Assembly (NCBI RefSeq): GCF_000321225.1
Contig: NW_004451649.1
Coordinates: 921,572-985,571 of the forward strand
Reading direction: 5' to 3'
DNA: 64,000 bases
DNA from: Odobenus rosmarus divergens
Lineage: Eukaryota > Chordata > Mammalia > Carnivora > Odobenidae
Shown here: positions 26,371 through 37,348 of the stretch, one piece after another
How positions within the stretch are numbered: position 1 is the stretch's first letter
Layout of the letters: each line of letters starts with the position of its first letter
Translations under genes and position numbers: made by a program
Notes under the pieces: generated by a model
The model's database searches: none
The model's input: the letters and a program-made list of their open reading frames with translations, nothing else
What the model was told of the DNA's origin: nothing

Positions 26371-28973
26371 CTAGATGTTCTAGCTATTTGCAAAAATGTT
26401 TTCTTCTTAAGAATCTGAAACAAAATTTCAAGGATGTCAAAAATTGTGGCCTTCAAAACATTTCCAAGGCAGAGAGGAGTGGAATTATCAAGTCGGTGAT
26501 TTGAAGAATGAACTCAGTATTGAAGCTATGTTCAATACCAATTTTAATTGCAATTCATTTTAAGTGTTTCCTCTAACAACAACAATCATAAAAATATGTT
26601 GTCTCACAATATTTCACACTTTCTAAAATGTACAAGGGAACAATTTTAATTTAACATCATCCTACAAACACTTCAGAATTTTTTGATGCATTTTATTCAA
26701 TCTTCTATTTCTAGTTTTAACTTTTAAGTTTAAATGTTTATAAATGTCTTAATAACTGATTTTGACAGAAGCTTCATAGTTTATTAAGCTTATAAGCTGC
26801 TCTGGCTTGTAGGCTTCTTAGTCGCTGATAATGTCTAAATAGTGTAAAATAAAAGGCATAGCACCCATTTGGTTATCTTGCTTGTTATCTGACAGCATTT
26901 AAATGTGATCTTTCTATTATAGCATTGTGGCTCATGTTCATATCTTATGAAAATGAAGGTTATTATTTACTATTAGAGTAAATATTCATGACTGGAGAAA
27001 GCAGGACAGTGTATCCATTGAGAAGGAGATTCCATGCTTTGTGACTTGCAATCATTCTGCCTTTCTCATGTCTCATTGGTTGCTGATGGCTTCCTCCTTG
27101 TGCTTTGTCATCTGACTACTGTATCACCAGATCACTGAAGGATTCTTTCCACTAAGGGATGCTAGGCAATAACTAGTGTCAGTGTCTTGAACATTCATAC
27201 TTTAATGTACCTTCTTGTTCTGCAGTCCAGTCCTCTACCTTCATTCCTTGTAGACATTGTCATCAACCCATCTGTTTAATCAGTCGCCATGTTACAGTTC
27301 ATCTCTATGACATACATATGAATCATGTAAGTCATAGGGAAGAACTGACTTAATTCATGGGCTAGTTTGTGTTCATCCCTTTGCTTGATTTTAGTGAAAA
27401 TAATATAAGATTGACTGCTCTAGTTTCAATGCAAAATTCTAAGATATCCATATTTGAGGTGTTGCATTTTTATCCTCCACATTCATTCTCTCACTCCTAT
27501 AAATAGCATAGTTCTCATAACTAGTAGGTTTATGCTTTTCGTAAAATTATGTCAGATAGATTTCTTTTTTCTTTTTCTTTTCCTTTTTTTTTTTAAATGG
27601 CAGTTCTTTGCAAAGCCTATGCATTTAATTTGAAAATATCTGTTGGTCTTTGAGCTTAACAAGAATAGTACATTTCCTATTATCATTTCTCATCATGATT
27701 GATACCCATCTGCTTGTAGAGGAACTGCTAACTCAGAAGGTGCTATGCCCTTCAAATATTTTGGAATAAGGCCAAGCCAGAGAGCAGCCTTTTAAAACCT
27801 TTATACTTAATTGATAGATGGCTGGCTCTCAGAATGGATTCACCTTCAACTAGTAATTTGCCTTCTAGCAACTGCTGTTGTCTCCTAGGTGAGAAGCAAA
27901 TGAAAATCCAAACCATAGGTACCTAGCATTGCATATCTGCCTTGGTGAAATTTTTTACACATCTCCCTACATGTATATCCTATCCTCCGCCTGTTAAAAT
28001 TTTCATGTTCTTGTGCTTATACAACTTTAAAAGGGGGGGATTTTTAAATAGGAATGATTAGTGGAGTATATATCATAGGTTTAAATTTCTGATATTTCAT
28101 GCATGAGCTAATGATCCATTTAAGAGCACAAAGATTTCATACAGGGCTATTTTTTTCTTTCTTTGAACTGTGTTATAAAAATTATAGAGAATATACTCTA
28201 TTTATATATATTTTGGCTTTCATAAAAAATTCTGTGGGAATTTTATAAATTTTATAAGCATGGAGACGTGATTTTACTCACAAAGTAAAAAGACTAATAT
28301 TTTCACTTTTTCACTGCATGATAATGTCTATGTGGTGTCCCAACTATTAATTCATGAAAGCATTGGTACTTTTTTTCCTAAATAAACAAAAAAATCTACT
28401 TTGAGGTAAGTATTTAATTTATTAACATAAGATACTTCATTTATTTCAAACTCCAATTCTGATCTTAGATTATACTTAAACAGCTGATGCAATTTACATA
28501 CATTAAGATATAGATATATATCTGATGGAATTTACATATATACATGCATTTTAATAAAGCTTGACTGACTCTAAGTAGAATTGTAATGCAGGTAAAATTT
28601 GATATCAGCTCTCCCTTTTTCCTACTTCATTCCAAGTCTCTTCTTAACCACTAGAGGTAGAATAGGGAAGATTTTAACTAGTGGGAAGATATGTAAATAT
28701 CTTTCAGGTTAGAGATTCTAACTCTCAGCAAGATGCCTTCCACTCATCCTGTGCAGGCAAAAACTTACTTTATTATAGCTAGTCTTTGGTTCTCTGTCAT
28801 GTGGAAAATTATATTTGAAACGTCTAGAAGGAGGAAAAAAAATGTGTACTACTCAGTATTGATATTTTTCTTATATATCAGAGGATTTATCATAAGACAC
28901 TAATGGAATGACACCTTACATTATAAAAACAACTATCAAGAATCAAATGCAAACATATATTTAAATGATCTGG

Positions 28974-29174
28974 GGGGCGCCTGGGTGGCTCAGTCGGTTA
29001 AGCACCTGCCTTTGGCTCAGGTCATGATCTCAGGATCCTAGGACAGAACCCCACACTGGGCTTCCTTCTCAGCGGGGAGTCTGCTTCTATCTCTCCCTCT
29101 GCCCCTCTCCCCTGCTTGTGCTCTCTCTCTGGCTTGCTCTCTCTCAAGTAAATAAATAAAATCTTTTAAAAAAG
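28974..29174 (+). mobile_element. CAN SINE, sense
   Basis: It starts GGGGCGCCTGGGTGGCTCAG, continues 'tttggctcaggtcatgatct', and ends in a CT-rich run with AAGTAAATAAATAAAATCTT and an A-tract. A short 'gatctg' flank repeat is visible on both sides. Confidence 0.94.
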
Positions 29175-29691
29175 ATCTGAGAGGAGAATTTGGCTTGAAC
29201 CTATTTTGCTTCTTTACACAGCAGATAGTGGAGATTTCCCCATAGCAATGTTACACACTAACTTCTTATTCAATTTATTTTCCTATTTATCCTTTATTTA
29301 AATTCTTCGCACACAATCACATGCCACATCTTTGCACATGGTGCAAAGAAGGGCAGCTGTGACAAAGTCCTTATATCTCATATTCTGTGTGAAATCATTT
29401 TATACTTTAATTGAGCATCAAACGTTATTTACCTAATTCTCCATTGAGCACTAACAGTCTACTTGTCACCACATGTGAGGTTCCTGGCTGCTAGAATAAT
29501 TCACCACCTGAGTTGTAGCATCAAATGAATTATAAAAAGATTTGGGCAGAAAATACAGAGAATATTAGGTGATTTTTGAATCTAGAGTAAATGTTTGATC
29601 ATATGTATAACAGTGTTGGTGAACAGATAAATGAACAACCTAAGTTTGGGTAAAAATTATGGAGCTCTCATGAGGATACTATGTAGCTCTA

Positions 29692-29706
29692 TTATATATA
29701 TATATA
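29692..29706 (+). repeat. Short (TA)n repeat
   Basis: About seven TA units. Confidence 0.85.
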
Positions 29707-30759
29707 ACATACATGTTCATGTATATCCATTTTCTAATCCTCACAGAGGTGACGTAACTCTTTTCAAACTTATGTTGTTCACTTTTCTATTCACAATTTT
29801 TCATTTGTCAACTTTGTAATGACAGTATATATATTTTCACTTGTAAAGGGGTGAGTGATAGTATATGAGTATTACCTTGAGAATAACAGATTCTATGAAA
29901 CTCAGTAAATATAAACAATTTAATGAGTGAGCAAATTATGAAGTGCTAACCACTTCTTGCATAGGCTTTAAAAACCATTGGTGAAATATAAATTATTTGA
30001 CAAAACTATCCAAAGACAGATAAAAGATTTGATGGAATTTTTATACTCTGATTATCCGGGCTGACTTAATGCTTATTAAAAGAGGATTAATCTACATTCA
30101 TATTTGAGAAATAGTTTTTCAGGAAAGGGACTGAGGCTTGGCTGGCAACATTAAAGTTTCCATTTGGAGTAGGAAAATGTGGCCTACTAGAGATAGGCAC
30201 TCTGAAAACTTCCTTACCTCAAAATGTCAATTTACCACATCGCTATATTTCCCTTCCACTTCAGTTCTAACAAGCATGAGATTAGGATTAATCCTGTCAG
30301 ATAATAGTAGAGGTACTTTCTGTATGACATAAACTTGCAAAACCTCTTTACCTCATATCCTTTATAAATATTGCAAGAAATTCAAAGTAGTTAATGCAAT
30401 TCTAAAACACTTAAGGTTATGGTATCTGTAGAACTTTTTAGATACCTTAGCACTATCCAGTTAGTTTTAGGTAAAACTTCTATATGTTGTTCCCTGAAAG
30501 TTCTTAACTTTAGATACTAGCAGGGACTCCTTCCTGGTAAAGATTCACACTTTTTTCAAATTTATCTCTGGTAAGCACAAAGTTATTACACTGAGATTAT
30601 AAAAATCATGACAAGAGCAAAATTGTCCAACAACTTCTCCTTCCATCCCTCTTGCTTTTAAATTTAAAAAAATTCAACATTTCTTTGAAATGAAATTTAC
30701 CTCAAACAGCTTTCAATTTGCTGTGGAATTTATTTATTTTTTCGCTGCACAAAAAGACT

Positions 30760-30817
30760 GAAAGAAAGGAAGGAAGGATGGAAGGAAGGAAGGAAGGAAG
30801 GGTGGAAGGGACGGAAA
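30760..30817 (+). repeat. (GAAA/GGAA)n purine repeat
   Basis: GAAA units pass into GGAA units with ATGG and GTGG interruptions. Confidence 0.92.
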
Positions 30818-31399
30818 ATGCTAATCCAAACACCATATATGACTTCTATTTTACTCATTCTAATTGCTTGTCCTTATCCCTAGTCTACTTTTCATCTCAT
30901 GGTCTAATACAACTCAGTTACTTTTGGTCTACTTTTCAAAATGGAACAGATCTAAAAGTTTGGAGTGTGGGGTAAAGGGGAAACTTGAATATTCATCTTT
31001 TTTTTCCCCTTGTTTTACAAAGACAATGAATCAATCTTATTATGATAAGAGTTGTTTTTTGTTTGATTAGTCTGGTTTTTGGTTTTCTTTTGTCGTGGAA
31101 GCATACAAAATGGAGAATTTTCATGTATACCAAATTCTGCCTATGGACCATTTTAAGTTGGCCATGTATTTACATAATGTACTATTCATTTTTGCCTTTG
31201 TGTAGTTGGTATGTATAGGTACAAAGATAAGTGTCTTTATGGAATATTTTGTCAAAAGCAGTCTAGAAAGATTGGAAAACAGATTTTAATGATGATTGGA
31301 ACACAAATAGAACTGGGTATGTCCTATTAATTCTTAATTGGTAAATATGAACCTTAGCATAGTGTCCATACTCTAACACATCTGTAAATTAATCCTGAT

Positions 31400-32245
31400 G
31401 ATGTTTTTTCCCAGTTTTCTGTTGTGTTAAAATACACATAACATAACATGTACTATCTTGACTATTTTTAAGTGTACAGATTGATGTCATTAAATACATT
31501 CATAATGTTGTGCTATCATCACCACCATCCATCTCCAGGACTCTTTTCATCTTCTAAATTGAAATTTTATACCCTGTAAACAATAACGCCCATCTCCCCC
31601 CTTCTCCAGCCCCTGGCAACCACCATTCTACTTTCTGTCTCTATGATTTTGACTGCTCCATCTACTTCGAATTAGTGGAATCATACAGTACTTGCCTTTT
31701 GTGACTGACACATCACTTAGCTTGATGTCCTCAAGTTTAGCATATGTCAGAATTCTCTTCTTTCATATAGCTGAATTGTATGTGTATACAACATTTTTTC
31801 TTATCCATTCATCCATTTATGGACATTTGGATTGCTTCCAGGTTTTAGCTATTGTGAATAATGCTACTTTAATTCTTTGAGACCTAACTTTCAATGTGTT
31901 TGGGTATATACCCAGAAGTGGAATTGCTGGATCTTATGGTAATTTTATATTTTTAATTTTTGAAGAACCACCATACTGTTAACTGTTTTCCACTATGGCT
32001 GTACCATTTTATATTCCACCAATAGTGCATCAGCGTTCTCATTTCTCCACATCCTTGTCAACACTTGTTATTTATTGTGTCTTGCATAGTAGCCATCCTA
32101 ATGGGTGCGAGGTAGCATCCATTGTACTTTTGATTTTATTTCCCTAATTAGTGATGTGGAGCATCCTTTCAAGTGCTTAATGGTCATTTGGATGCTATCT
32201 GTTTGATAAGATTTTGAGTGTTGCCTTCTAAGTTTAAATTTTACG
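31400..32245 (-). mobile_element. Antisense L1 3'-end fragment
   Basis: Landmarks run in order: 'cacataacataacatgtact', 'tcatcaccaccatccatctc', 'cccctggcaaccaccattct', 'gtatatacccagaagtggaa', 'ttgctggatcttatggtaat' and 'ccatcctaatgggtgcgagg'. This is a standard old L1 3' end read backwards, with no intact frame. Confidence 0.85.
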
Positions 32246-32969
32246 TTTTAAAAAAAGATTTATTTACTTATTTTAGGGACAGTGCTGGGTTTGGCCAGCA
32301 AACCCTGAGGCGGCAAATGAAAAGATTACTCCAGACACCTAAATAGGAGAAAGGAGAGGGCAAGGGGACCAGATGCTCTAGTGATGAAAGGTCCTGAGCC
32401 AGACTCAGTCTCCCCTTTAATTGCAGGTCTTATCAATACATCAAGTAAGAGCGGAAAAATAGAAAGGAATATTAGGCTTTAATAACCAAGACATAGACAT
32501 ATGGGGCAATGCATGATTGAAGCAAGCGGTGTTCGTGATGTGCATGTAGGCTAAGGGTATGATGAATATGTGACCATAAGATGAGAGTGTTTTTCATCTA
32601 AGTTAAACATTTATTCCCTAGGTGAGAGCGTTGAGCCGCAATAAGGATCTGGTTGTTTTCAGCTCAGAAACTTCAAAGGAGACCCAGCATTCCAGGCACG
32701 CCTCCTTTGCTTTTTAATTGGTCTCATCTCAGGAGTCATATTTCACTTAAAACTAATCTATCCGGGCACTATGAATCCCCAGAGAGAGAGAGAGAAAGAG
32801 AGGAGACAGAACAAGCAGGAGGGACAGAGGGAGTGGGAGAGAGAATCTGAAGCAGACTCCGCACTGAGCGTGTAGCCTGATGCAGGGCTTGATCTCATGA
32901 CCCTGAGATCATGACCTGAGCCAAAACCAAGAGTCAGATGCTTAACCAACTGAACCACCCAGGTGCCCC
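32246..32969 (-). mobile_element. CAN SINE split by a ~500-bp insertion
   Basis: The left part is the reversed SINE tail ('aaaaaaagatttatttactt' and 'attttaggg'). The right part resumes in the GA repeat at about 32782 and runs to 'aaccacccaggtgcccct'. The two halves fit one SINE once the insert at about 32283-32781 is removed. The insert is therefore younger than this SINE. Confidence 0.8.
32283..32781. mobile_element. LTR-like insertion (possible solo LTR) within a SINE
   Basis: The insert is about 499 bp, begins TG (TGCTGGG) and ends CA (TCCCCA). Flanks 'ggacag' and 'gagaga' could be a decayed 6-bp target-site duplication, because the SINE is expected to read 'agagag' there. No open frame of note is present, so it carries no viral gene. 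I do not recognise the family; a solo LTR of an endogenous retrovirus is the best guess. Confidence 0.45.
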
Positions 32970-33568
32970 TAAAATTTACATTTTATGGAGAATGTGCTAT
33001 TGGTTAGTATGTAAAAGTTAAGTGCAACTTAATTTTCGTGCCTCTGCTTCAGTTGTCCTCCTCTAGTATCACTTACTGCTCTAGCAATAATGGAAAGTTC
33101 GGGTGGGGACAAAAGAGCATCTAAATTAGGAGAAATACTTAGCTTCTTTCCACATATCTTCTGAATAGCACATTTGGAGGTATAGCTCATCAGTGCCTGC
33201 TTATTTGCATATTCACAATGATATTCACAACATTATCTTAACTCTCTTTTAGTAGAGTAAAACAATCACTTGATAGTCCATTAAAAAACCACATAACTAG
33301 AAAGTCACATCAGATGGAAAACTAATTAACTGTACTGTTTTCACATTTTGTGTGCATATTTTTTTCCCTAATCAGGACTTTATTTAATAGCTCCAGTGCT
33401 CAACTTTTTTCATTAATTGTTTCAGATTAATTCTTCTTTTGTTGTTGTTAAAAGCAGTTATTAATGGGACCCGATGTGGAATGGACCACTGCTGATTATT
33501 GATTCCCATCACTTAGGCAAGCTTGTCAGGAAGCAGAGTAATGATCAGTATTCTTTCGTCTTCTCTAG

Positions 33569-33729
33569 GAACTGTTCGTAGCCAGTCTTGGGCAGATACG
33601 AAGGATATATCAGGATTGTTTAATAATGAATTTGAGATGGTACCTGAAAAATTGAGAAGGCAGTATACTTCAGGTGCCAGCCAGATGTTCCTCAAAGCAC
33701 TACCTCCTGATAGACCCTGGGAATCATGA
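33569..33729 (+). CDS. ROBO2: Candidate alternative last exon of ROBO2 (short tail)
   Basis: A strong acceptor (TTCTTTCGTCTTCTCTAG, branch-like TAATGAT about 25 nt upstream of it) precedes an open frame in the phase left by the transmembrane exon at 25738. Joined to it, the tail after LSNYA would read GTVRSQSWADTKDISGLFNN, EFEMVPEKLRRQYTSGASQM, FLKALPPDRPWES, then TGA at 33727-33729: about 53 new residues with none of the CC0-CC3 motifs. ATTAAA at 33887-33892 could be a poly(A) signal. I do not recognise the peptide. The composition looks protein-like, unlike the AT-rich noise frames nearby. The alternative is a decayed retrocopy fragment, because another frame, also protein-like, is open at 33741-33812. 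Transcription is unproven. Confidence 0.4.
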
Positions 33730-34069
33730 TCATATCACCCAATTATGATGTCGTGAGAAATGTACCATTAAATGACCTTCGGGAAGGGACTGGGGAACTG
33801 CATTTGGAAATTTAAAAAATTGAAAGAGCAATCATATTTCATAGCAAAAATTTGAGGAATAGATGAATTATGGAGAGATTATTCAAATTAAAAAGTATTA
33901 TATGTATACTTTAAATAAGAATATATCCTCTATTTATTTAAAATATGAATCAATTCATAAAATGTTCTTTTATTTTTTTCTCTATTTTTTACTCATTAGG
34001 AAATCATTGTAAATATTATCAGTATTTTCCAAAGATAAGACATGTTGGATTCATATCTGTGCAATGTTT

Positions 34070-34345
34070 TTTTTTTCTTAAGGTTCTGTTTAGTTCTTTT
34101 ATGTATCAAGTTTTTATGTAAATTCCAATTAGTTAACATACAGTATAATATTAGTTTCAGGTGTACAATATAGTGGTTCAACACTTCCACACAATGCCCA
34201 GGGCTCATCACACCGAGTGCACTCTTTAATCCCCATGACCTATTTTACCCTTCCCCCCCACTCTTCTCCCCTCTGGTAACCAGCAGTTTTTTCCTTCATC
34301 TCCAGGAATTGGTTTCTCTGATCTATATTCATTTTAGTCAGAACT
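34070..34345 (-). mobile_element. Antisense L1 3'-UTR fragment, carnivore type
   Basis: After a T-tract: 'attccaattagttaacatac', 'ttagtttcaggtgtacaata', 'tggttcaacacttccacaca', 'cagggctcatcacaccgagt' and 'cccctctggtaaccagcagt'. These are the carnivore L1 3'-UTR blocks read backwards. Confidence 0.85.
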
Positions 34346-35442
34346 GCAGTTTTGCAGTCCATAAACTTCTAAACACCAAAAATTTTTTCATGATCTTCTA
34401 GTTACCTCGAGTGGCAAAATTTGATCCATGCTAATGTGAAACTATTTATAGACTTTATCCTACCAATCATGAATATTTATATTTTATTGCAAACACATTA
34501 AATAACTTTGAATAGAGCTGCTGACTTAGATCCTCTCTGTAGTATGCATTGTGTTACCTTTCTGAGATCTGAAACATGTTGAATTCCAAATATATTTGGC
34601 TACCAAGATTTTGGATAAGAAATGATGGATCCGCACTGTATTTACATTCTTTGGCCAATCCTTGAAACCCACTGTTTTTATGTCGATAGCTTTGCGGAAT
34701 GGAATTTAGTGTCCAAAGAGAGGGCTTCTCCAGGTAGAGCTCTATGGAATGCTTGTTGGTGTGACTAATAAGGTTCAGAGTTTTATGAAGGCCTTAAGTT
34801 TCTGCAATGATTACATACAATTTGACTATGTTTAAGTATCAGGTATTTGAAAATTTCATTTTTTGTGAAGGTTGGATGATAAAACAAAGCACTCAACACA
34901 TTATTCTCTATTAATTATAGTTTATGTCTATTGTAATTGTAGTGGTTCAACTCATAGTGATTAACGGTGTCCCTAAAAGAATCTGTGATGATGAGGAATA
35001 TGTCATCAATCAGTACCTGTTTCTCTTTTTCACTGGCAGGATGTTATTACCTGTTTGAACTCTTCTGTTTCAATTTCTGTTATGTGCATTTTATGTTGTG
35101 CCTTCTGATTAGGACACCCACCTATTAAGATTAAAAGTAATGATTTGATAATCCCCCATTAATGCATGTTGATCTTCCAATGACACTATATATACCAATT
35201 GTAACAGTTTTCAATATCCAAACACAAATTGCCCTTTTGACTTAACCATACATTTGGCTTAAGGTATTTTTAAATGTCTTATTAAAGTTGGAGCAAATGA
35301 TGGCTTTGCCCTGGGCCAAACCACTGCTTCTTATTCTCTGTACAATTATGTTAATTATATTTTGTTAAAATTCCCAGAGGCCTCAGCTCTAAACTAAGGA
35401 CCAATATGTAGTTGGTATTTATCGTAATTAATATTGACTACT

Positions 35443-35475
35443 TGTGTGTGTGTGTGTCTTTCTTTTTTTTAACAG
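35443..35475 (+). promoter_or_regulatory. ROBO2: UG-repeat plus polypyrimidine acceptor of the 43-nt exon
   Basis: A (TG)7 run at 35443-35457 passes straight into TCTTTCTTTTTTTT and AACAG. In RNA this is a UG repeat inside the 3' splice region, a known binding context for TDP-43 and CELF-type proteins. That it regulates this exon is inference. Confidence 0.5.
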
Positions 35476-35518
35476 TTACATTTCAAAGAGGAGATGGAGG
35501 ACTAATGAGCAATGGGAG
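35476..35518 (+). CDS. ROBO2: ROBO2 exon: 43-nt membrane-proximal tail exon
   Basis: This short exon completes a Val codon and encodes TFQRGDGGLMSNG plus two bases of a Ser codon. It enters in phase 1 and leaves in phase 2, so skipping it would break the frame; it should be constitutive for full-length receptor. The donor GTATGC is weak and the acceptor follows a TG repeat and a T-tract. It is the first cytoplasmic exon after the membrane span and fits the ROBO2 sequence I know. Confidence 0.94.
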
Positions 35519-36951
35519 GTATGCTAAGGAGATTCTTTTTTATTATTATTTTTAATCAGGACTGGGGAAACTATAGTAAGAGGCTATTATTGTAATAAAT
35601 GATCACTTACAAGTCTGAGAATTCTAGGAGGAATTAAATAGCTTACCACAAGGTTTAATGATCTATCTGTTGTACACTTTAGAGGAATCAAGTCCAGATG
35701 TTTCATATCTCCCAGATGCCCCTGAAGAAATTAGTAGTAAATATCACAAGGAATGTGTTCATTTGTTAGCAGAATGTTTATTGCATTAATTAGACATTAG
35801 CAAATGAAGTTGCTGTTGTTTAAGACTCCTTATTGGCTCTCACTAAATTGCTGTGAGTGAACAATTACACATAATCGATCACAAAGTAAATGATTCATGG
35901 ATGATGAATAGGCTGTAGATTGATAGGACTGGATTCCACAACTTTGGTTACTCAATTGAAATTGATAAAAGCTGATAACAAACCCATATATCCTCATCTA
36001 TTTCCCCTTTGCCAATATGGAGATTGTAATTAGGCTCTGGTAATAACTTCCAATCTCCCATTTAATCAATATTTTAGCAAAAAGAGATTAGGTCTAATGA
36101 GAGCTAGTGCATGTAGCAAGTAAGCAGTTGGATCTTCTTATTGCAGTTTCTATAGAAACGCATGTTTCTCTTAGGGATTTCATAGAAACGGTCTAGCAAA
36201 AATAAAGTGCAATGATTATAGATGTTGCTATTTCTTTGTAAATATGCTAATAATCTGGAAAGGAATTGGATTCCCATCTTTATATCAAAAATGAAAATTC
36301 TTTATTTAATATTATGTGAGGCAAGTTTTTCTCATAGATTATATACTCACATGCTGGATCAGATCACAGTGAATTTTAATTACCTTAAAAATCTTTATTA
36401 TACCCCTAATATCTTGCAATTTAGAGAATTTGGAAATGTGCTATTGATGGAACAATATAAATATTGTTCATTAATTTCCCTCAAGTTCTTTGCCTCTAAA
36501 TCAAGCATAAGGGCTCATAACAGGGGTTACAGCCTACAGGGGACAGATAAATACGGGGGCTGTAGGAATCGAGGAAGCAATAGCCCCAAGTCCTGGAAAG
36601 GGCTGATACTGAGCAGTCACTCTGAGCAATTGTTCCCTTGAGGTGTCAATTTATCACCAAACCTTGTTTCAGGATCCTGCTATGTTACCAATTCCCACCA
36701 GTTTCAGGGCAGACAACTGAATTCATTTGGATGCCAGCAGAATCCCAGGCAGGATGCTTCTGCTTCCAATGAGAGGCTGTATATAGTCTTAATGAACTGT
36801 GGAAGTTCCTTAATTCTTGAGAACCTACACATTTTAATTTGAAGTGAATTAAAATCTTCTTAAATTCTTTCATCTATTTTAGTGCAGGAGACAGGTGTCC
36901 AAACCTCACATTGAGCTCCATGGGTTGATTTCCTTTTCATTTCTGTTTCAG
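35519..36951 (+). other. ROBO2: ROBO2 intron, 1.4 kb
   Basis: The intron runs from GTATGC to CTGTTTCAG. It contains no recognisable repeat. The 139-codon open frame at 36222-36641 shows no coding character, and I treat it as chance. Confidence 0.85.
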
Positions 36952-37079
36952 CCGTCCTGGTCTTCTAAATGCTGGGGATCCCAGTTATCCGTGGCTTGCT
37001 GATTCGTGGCCGGCCACGAGCTTACCAGTAAACAACAGCAACAGTGGCCCAAACGAGATTGCGAACTTTGGACGTGGAG
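36952..37079 (+). CDS. ROBO2: ROBO2 exon: cytoplasmic tail, proximal segment
   Basis: This 128-nt exon encodes (S)RPGLLNAGDPSYPWLADSW, then PATSLPVNNSNSGPNEIANF and GRG. It is the conserved proximal part of the Robo tail, rich in Pro, Asn and Trp and without a folded domain. The acceptor is CATTTCTGTTTCAG and the donor a consensus GTAAGT. It ends in phase 1 and joins the exon at 42682, whose first codon is Asp. I recall Gly where this sequence has Ala in NEIANF. A sense CAN SINE begins about 75 nt after the donor. Confidence 0.96.
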
Positions 37080-37154
37080 GTAAGTTGTGCTATTCAAAAC
37101 TTTATTATCTGTTTTCTTGGCTTTCTTCAATGTTTTAAAAAATGCATACTATGG

Positions 37155-37348
37155 GGCACCTGGGTGGCTCAGTCGTTAAGCGTCTGCCTTCGGCTCAGGT
37201 CATGATCCCAGCGTCCTGGGATCGAGTCCCGCATCAGGCTCCCTGCTCGGCAGGAAGCCTGCTTCTCCCTCTCCCACTCCCCCTGCTTGTGTTCCTGCTC
37301 TCGCTATCTCTCTCTGTGAAATAAATAAATAAAATCTTTAAAAAAAAA
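37155..37348 (+). mobile_element. CAN SINE, sense, close to an exon donor
   Basis: A full-length copy runs from GGCACCTGGGTGGCTCAG to ATAAATAAATAAAATCTTTA plus A-tract. A perfect 13-bp duplication, atgcatactatgg, lies at 37142-37154 and 37349-37361. Low divergence and intact flanks suggest a young insertion. Confidence 0.96.

Larger units (their letters stand above)
25739..35475 (+). other. ROBO2: ROBO2 intron, 9.7 kb
   Basis: The intron runs from GTAAGA to TTTAACAG. Repeats: an AC microsatellite, a polypurine tract, a sense CAN SINE, TA and GGAA repeats, antisense L1 fragments at 31.4-32.2 and 34.1-34.3 kb, and a SINE interrupted by an LTR-like insert. A candidate alternative last exon lies at 33569. 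The stretches 26400-28960, 29180-30700 and 34350-35430 show nothing I recognise. Confidence 0.85.

Noticed and set aside
26301..26504. Lysine-rich open frame
   Set aside because: Produced by the GAA/GGA polypurine tract.
36222..36641. 139-codon open frame between two ROBO2 exons
   Set aside because: The composition is that of AT-rich intron. It is not in phase with flanking splice sites and shows no domain-like motif.
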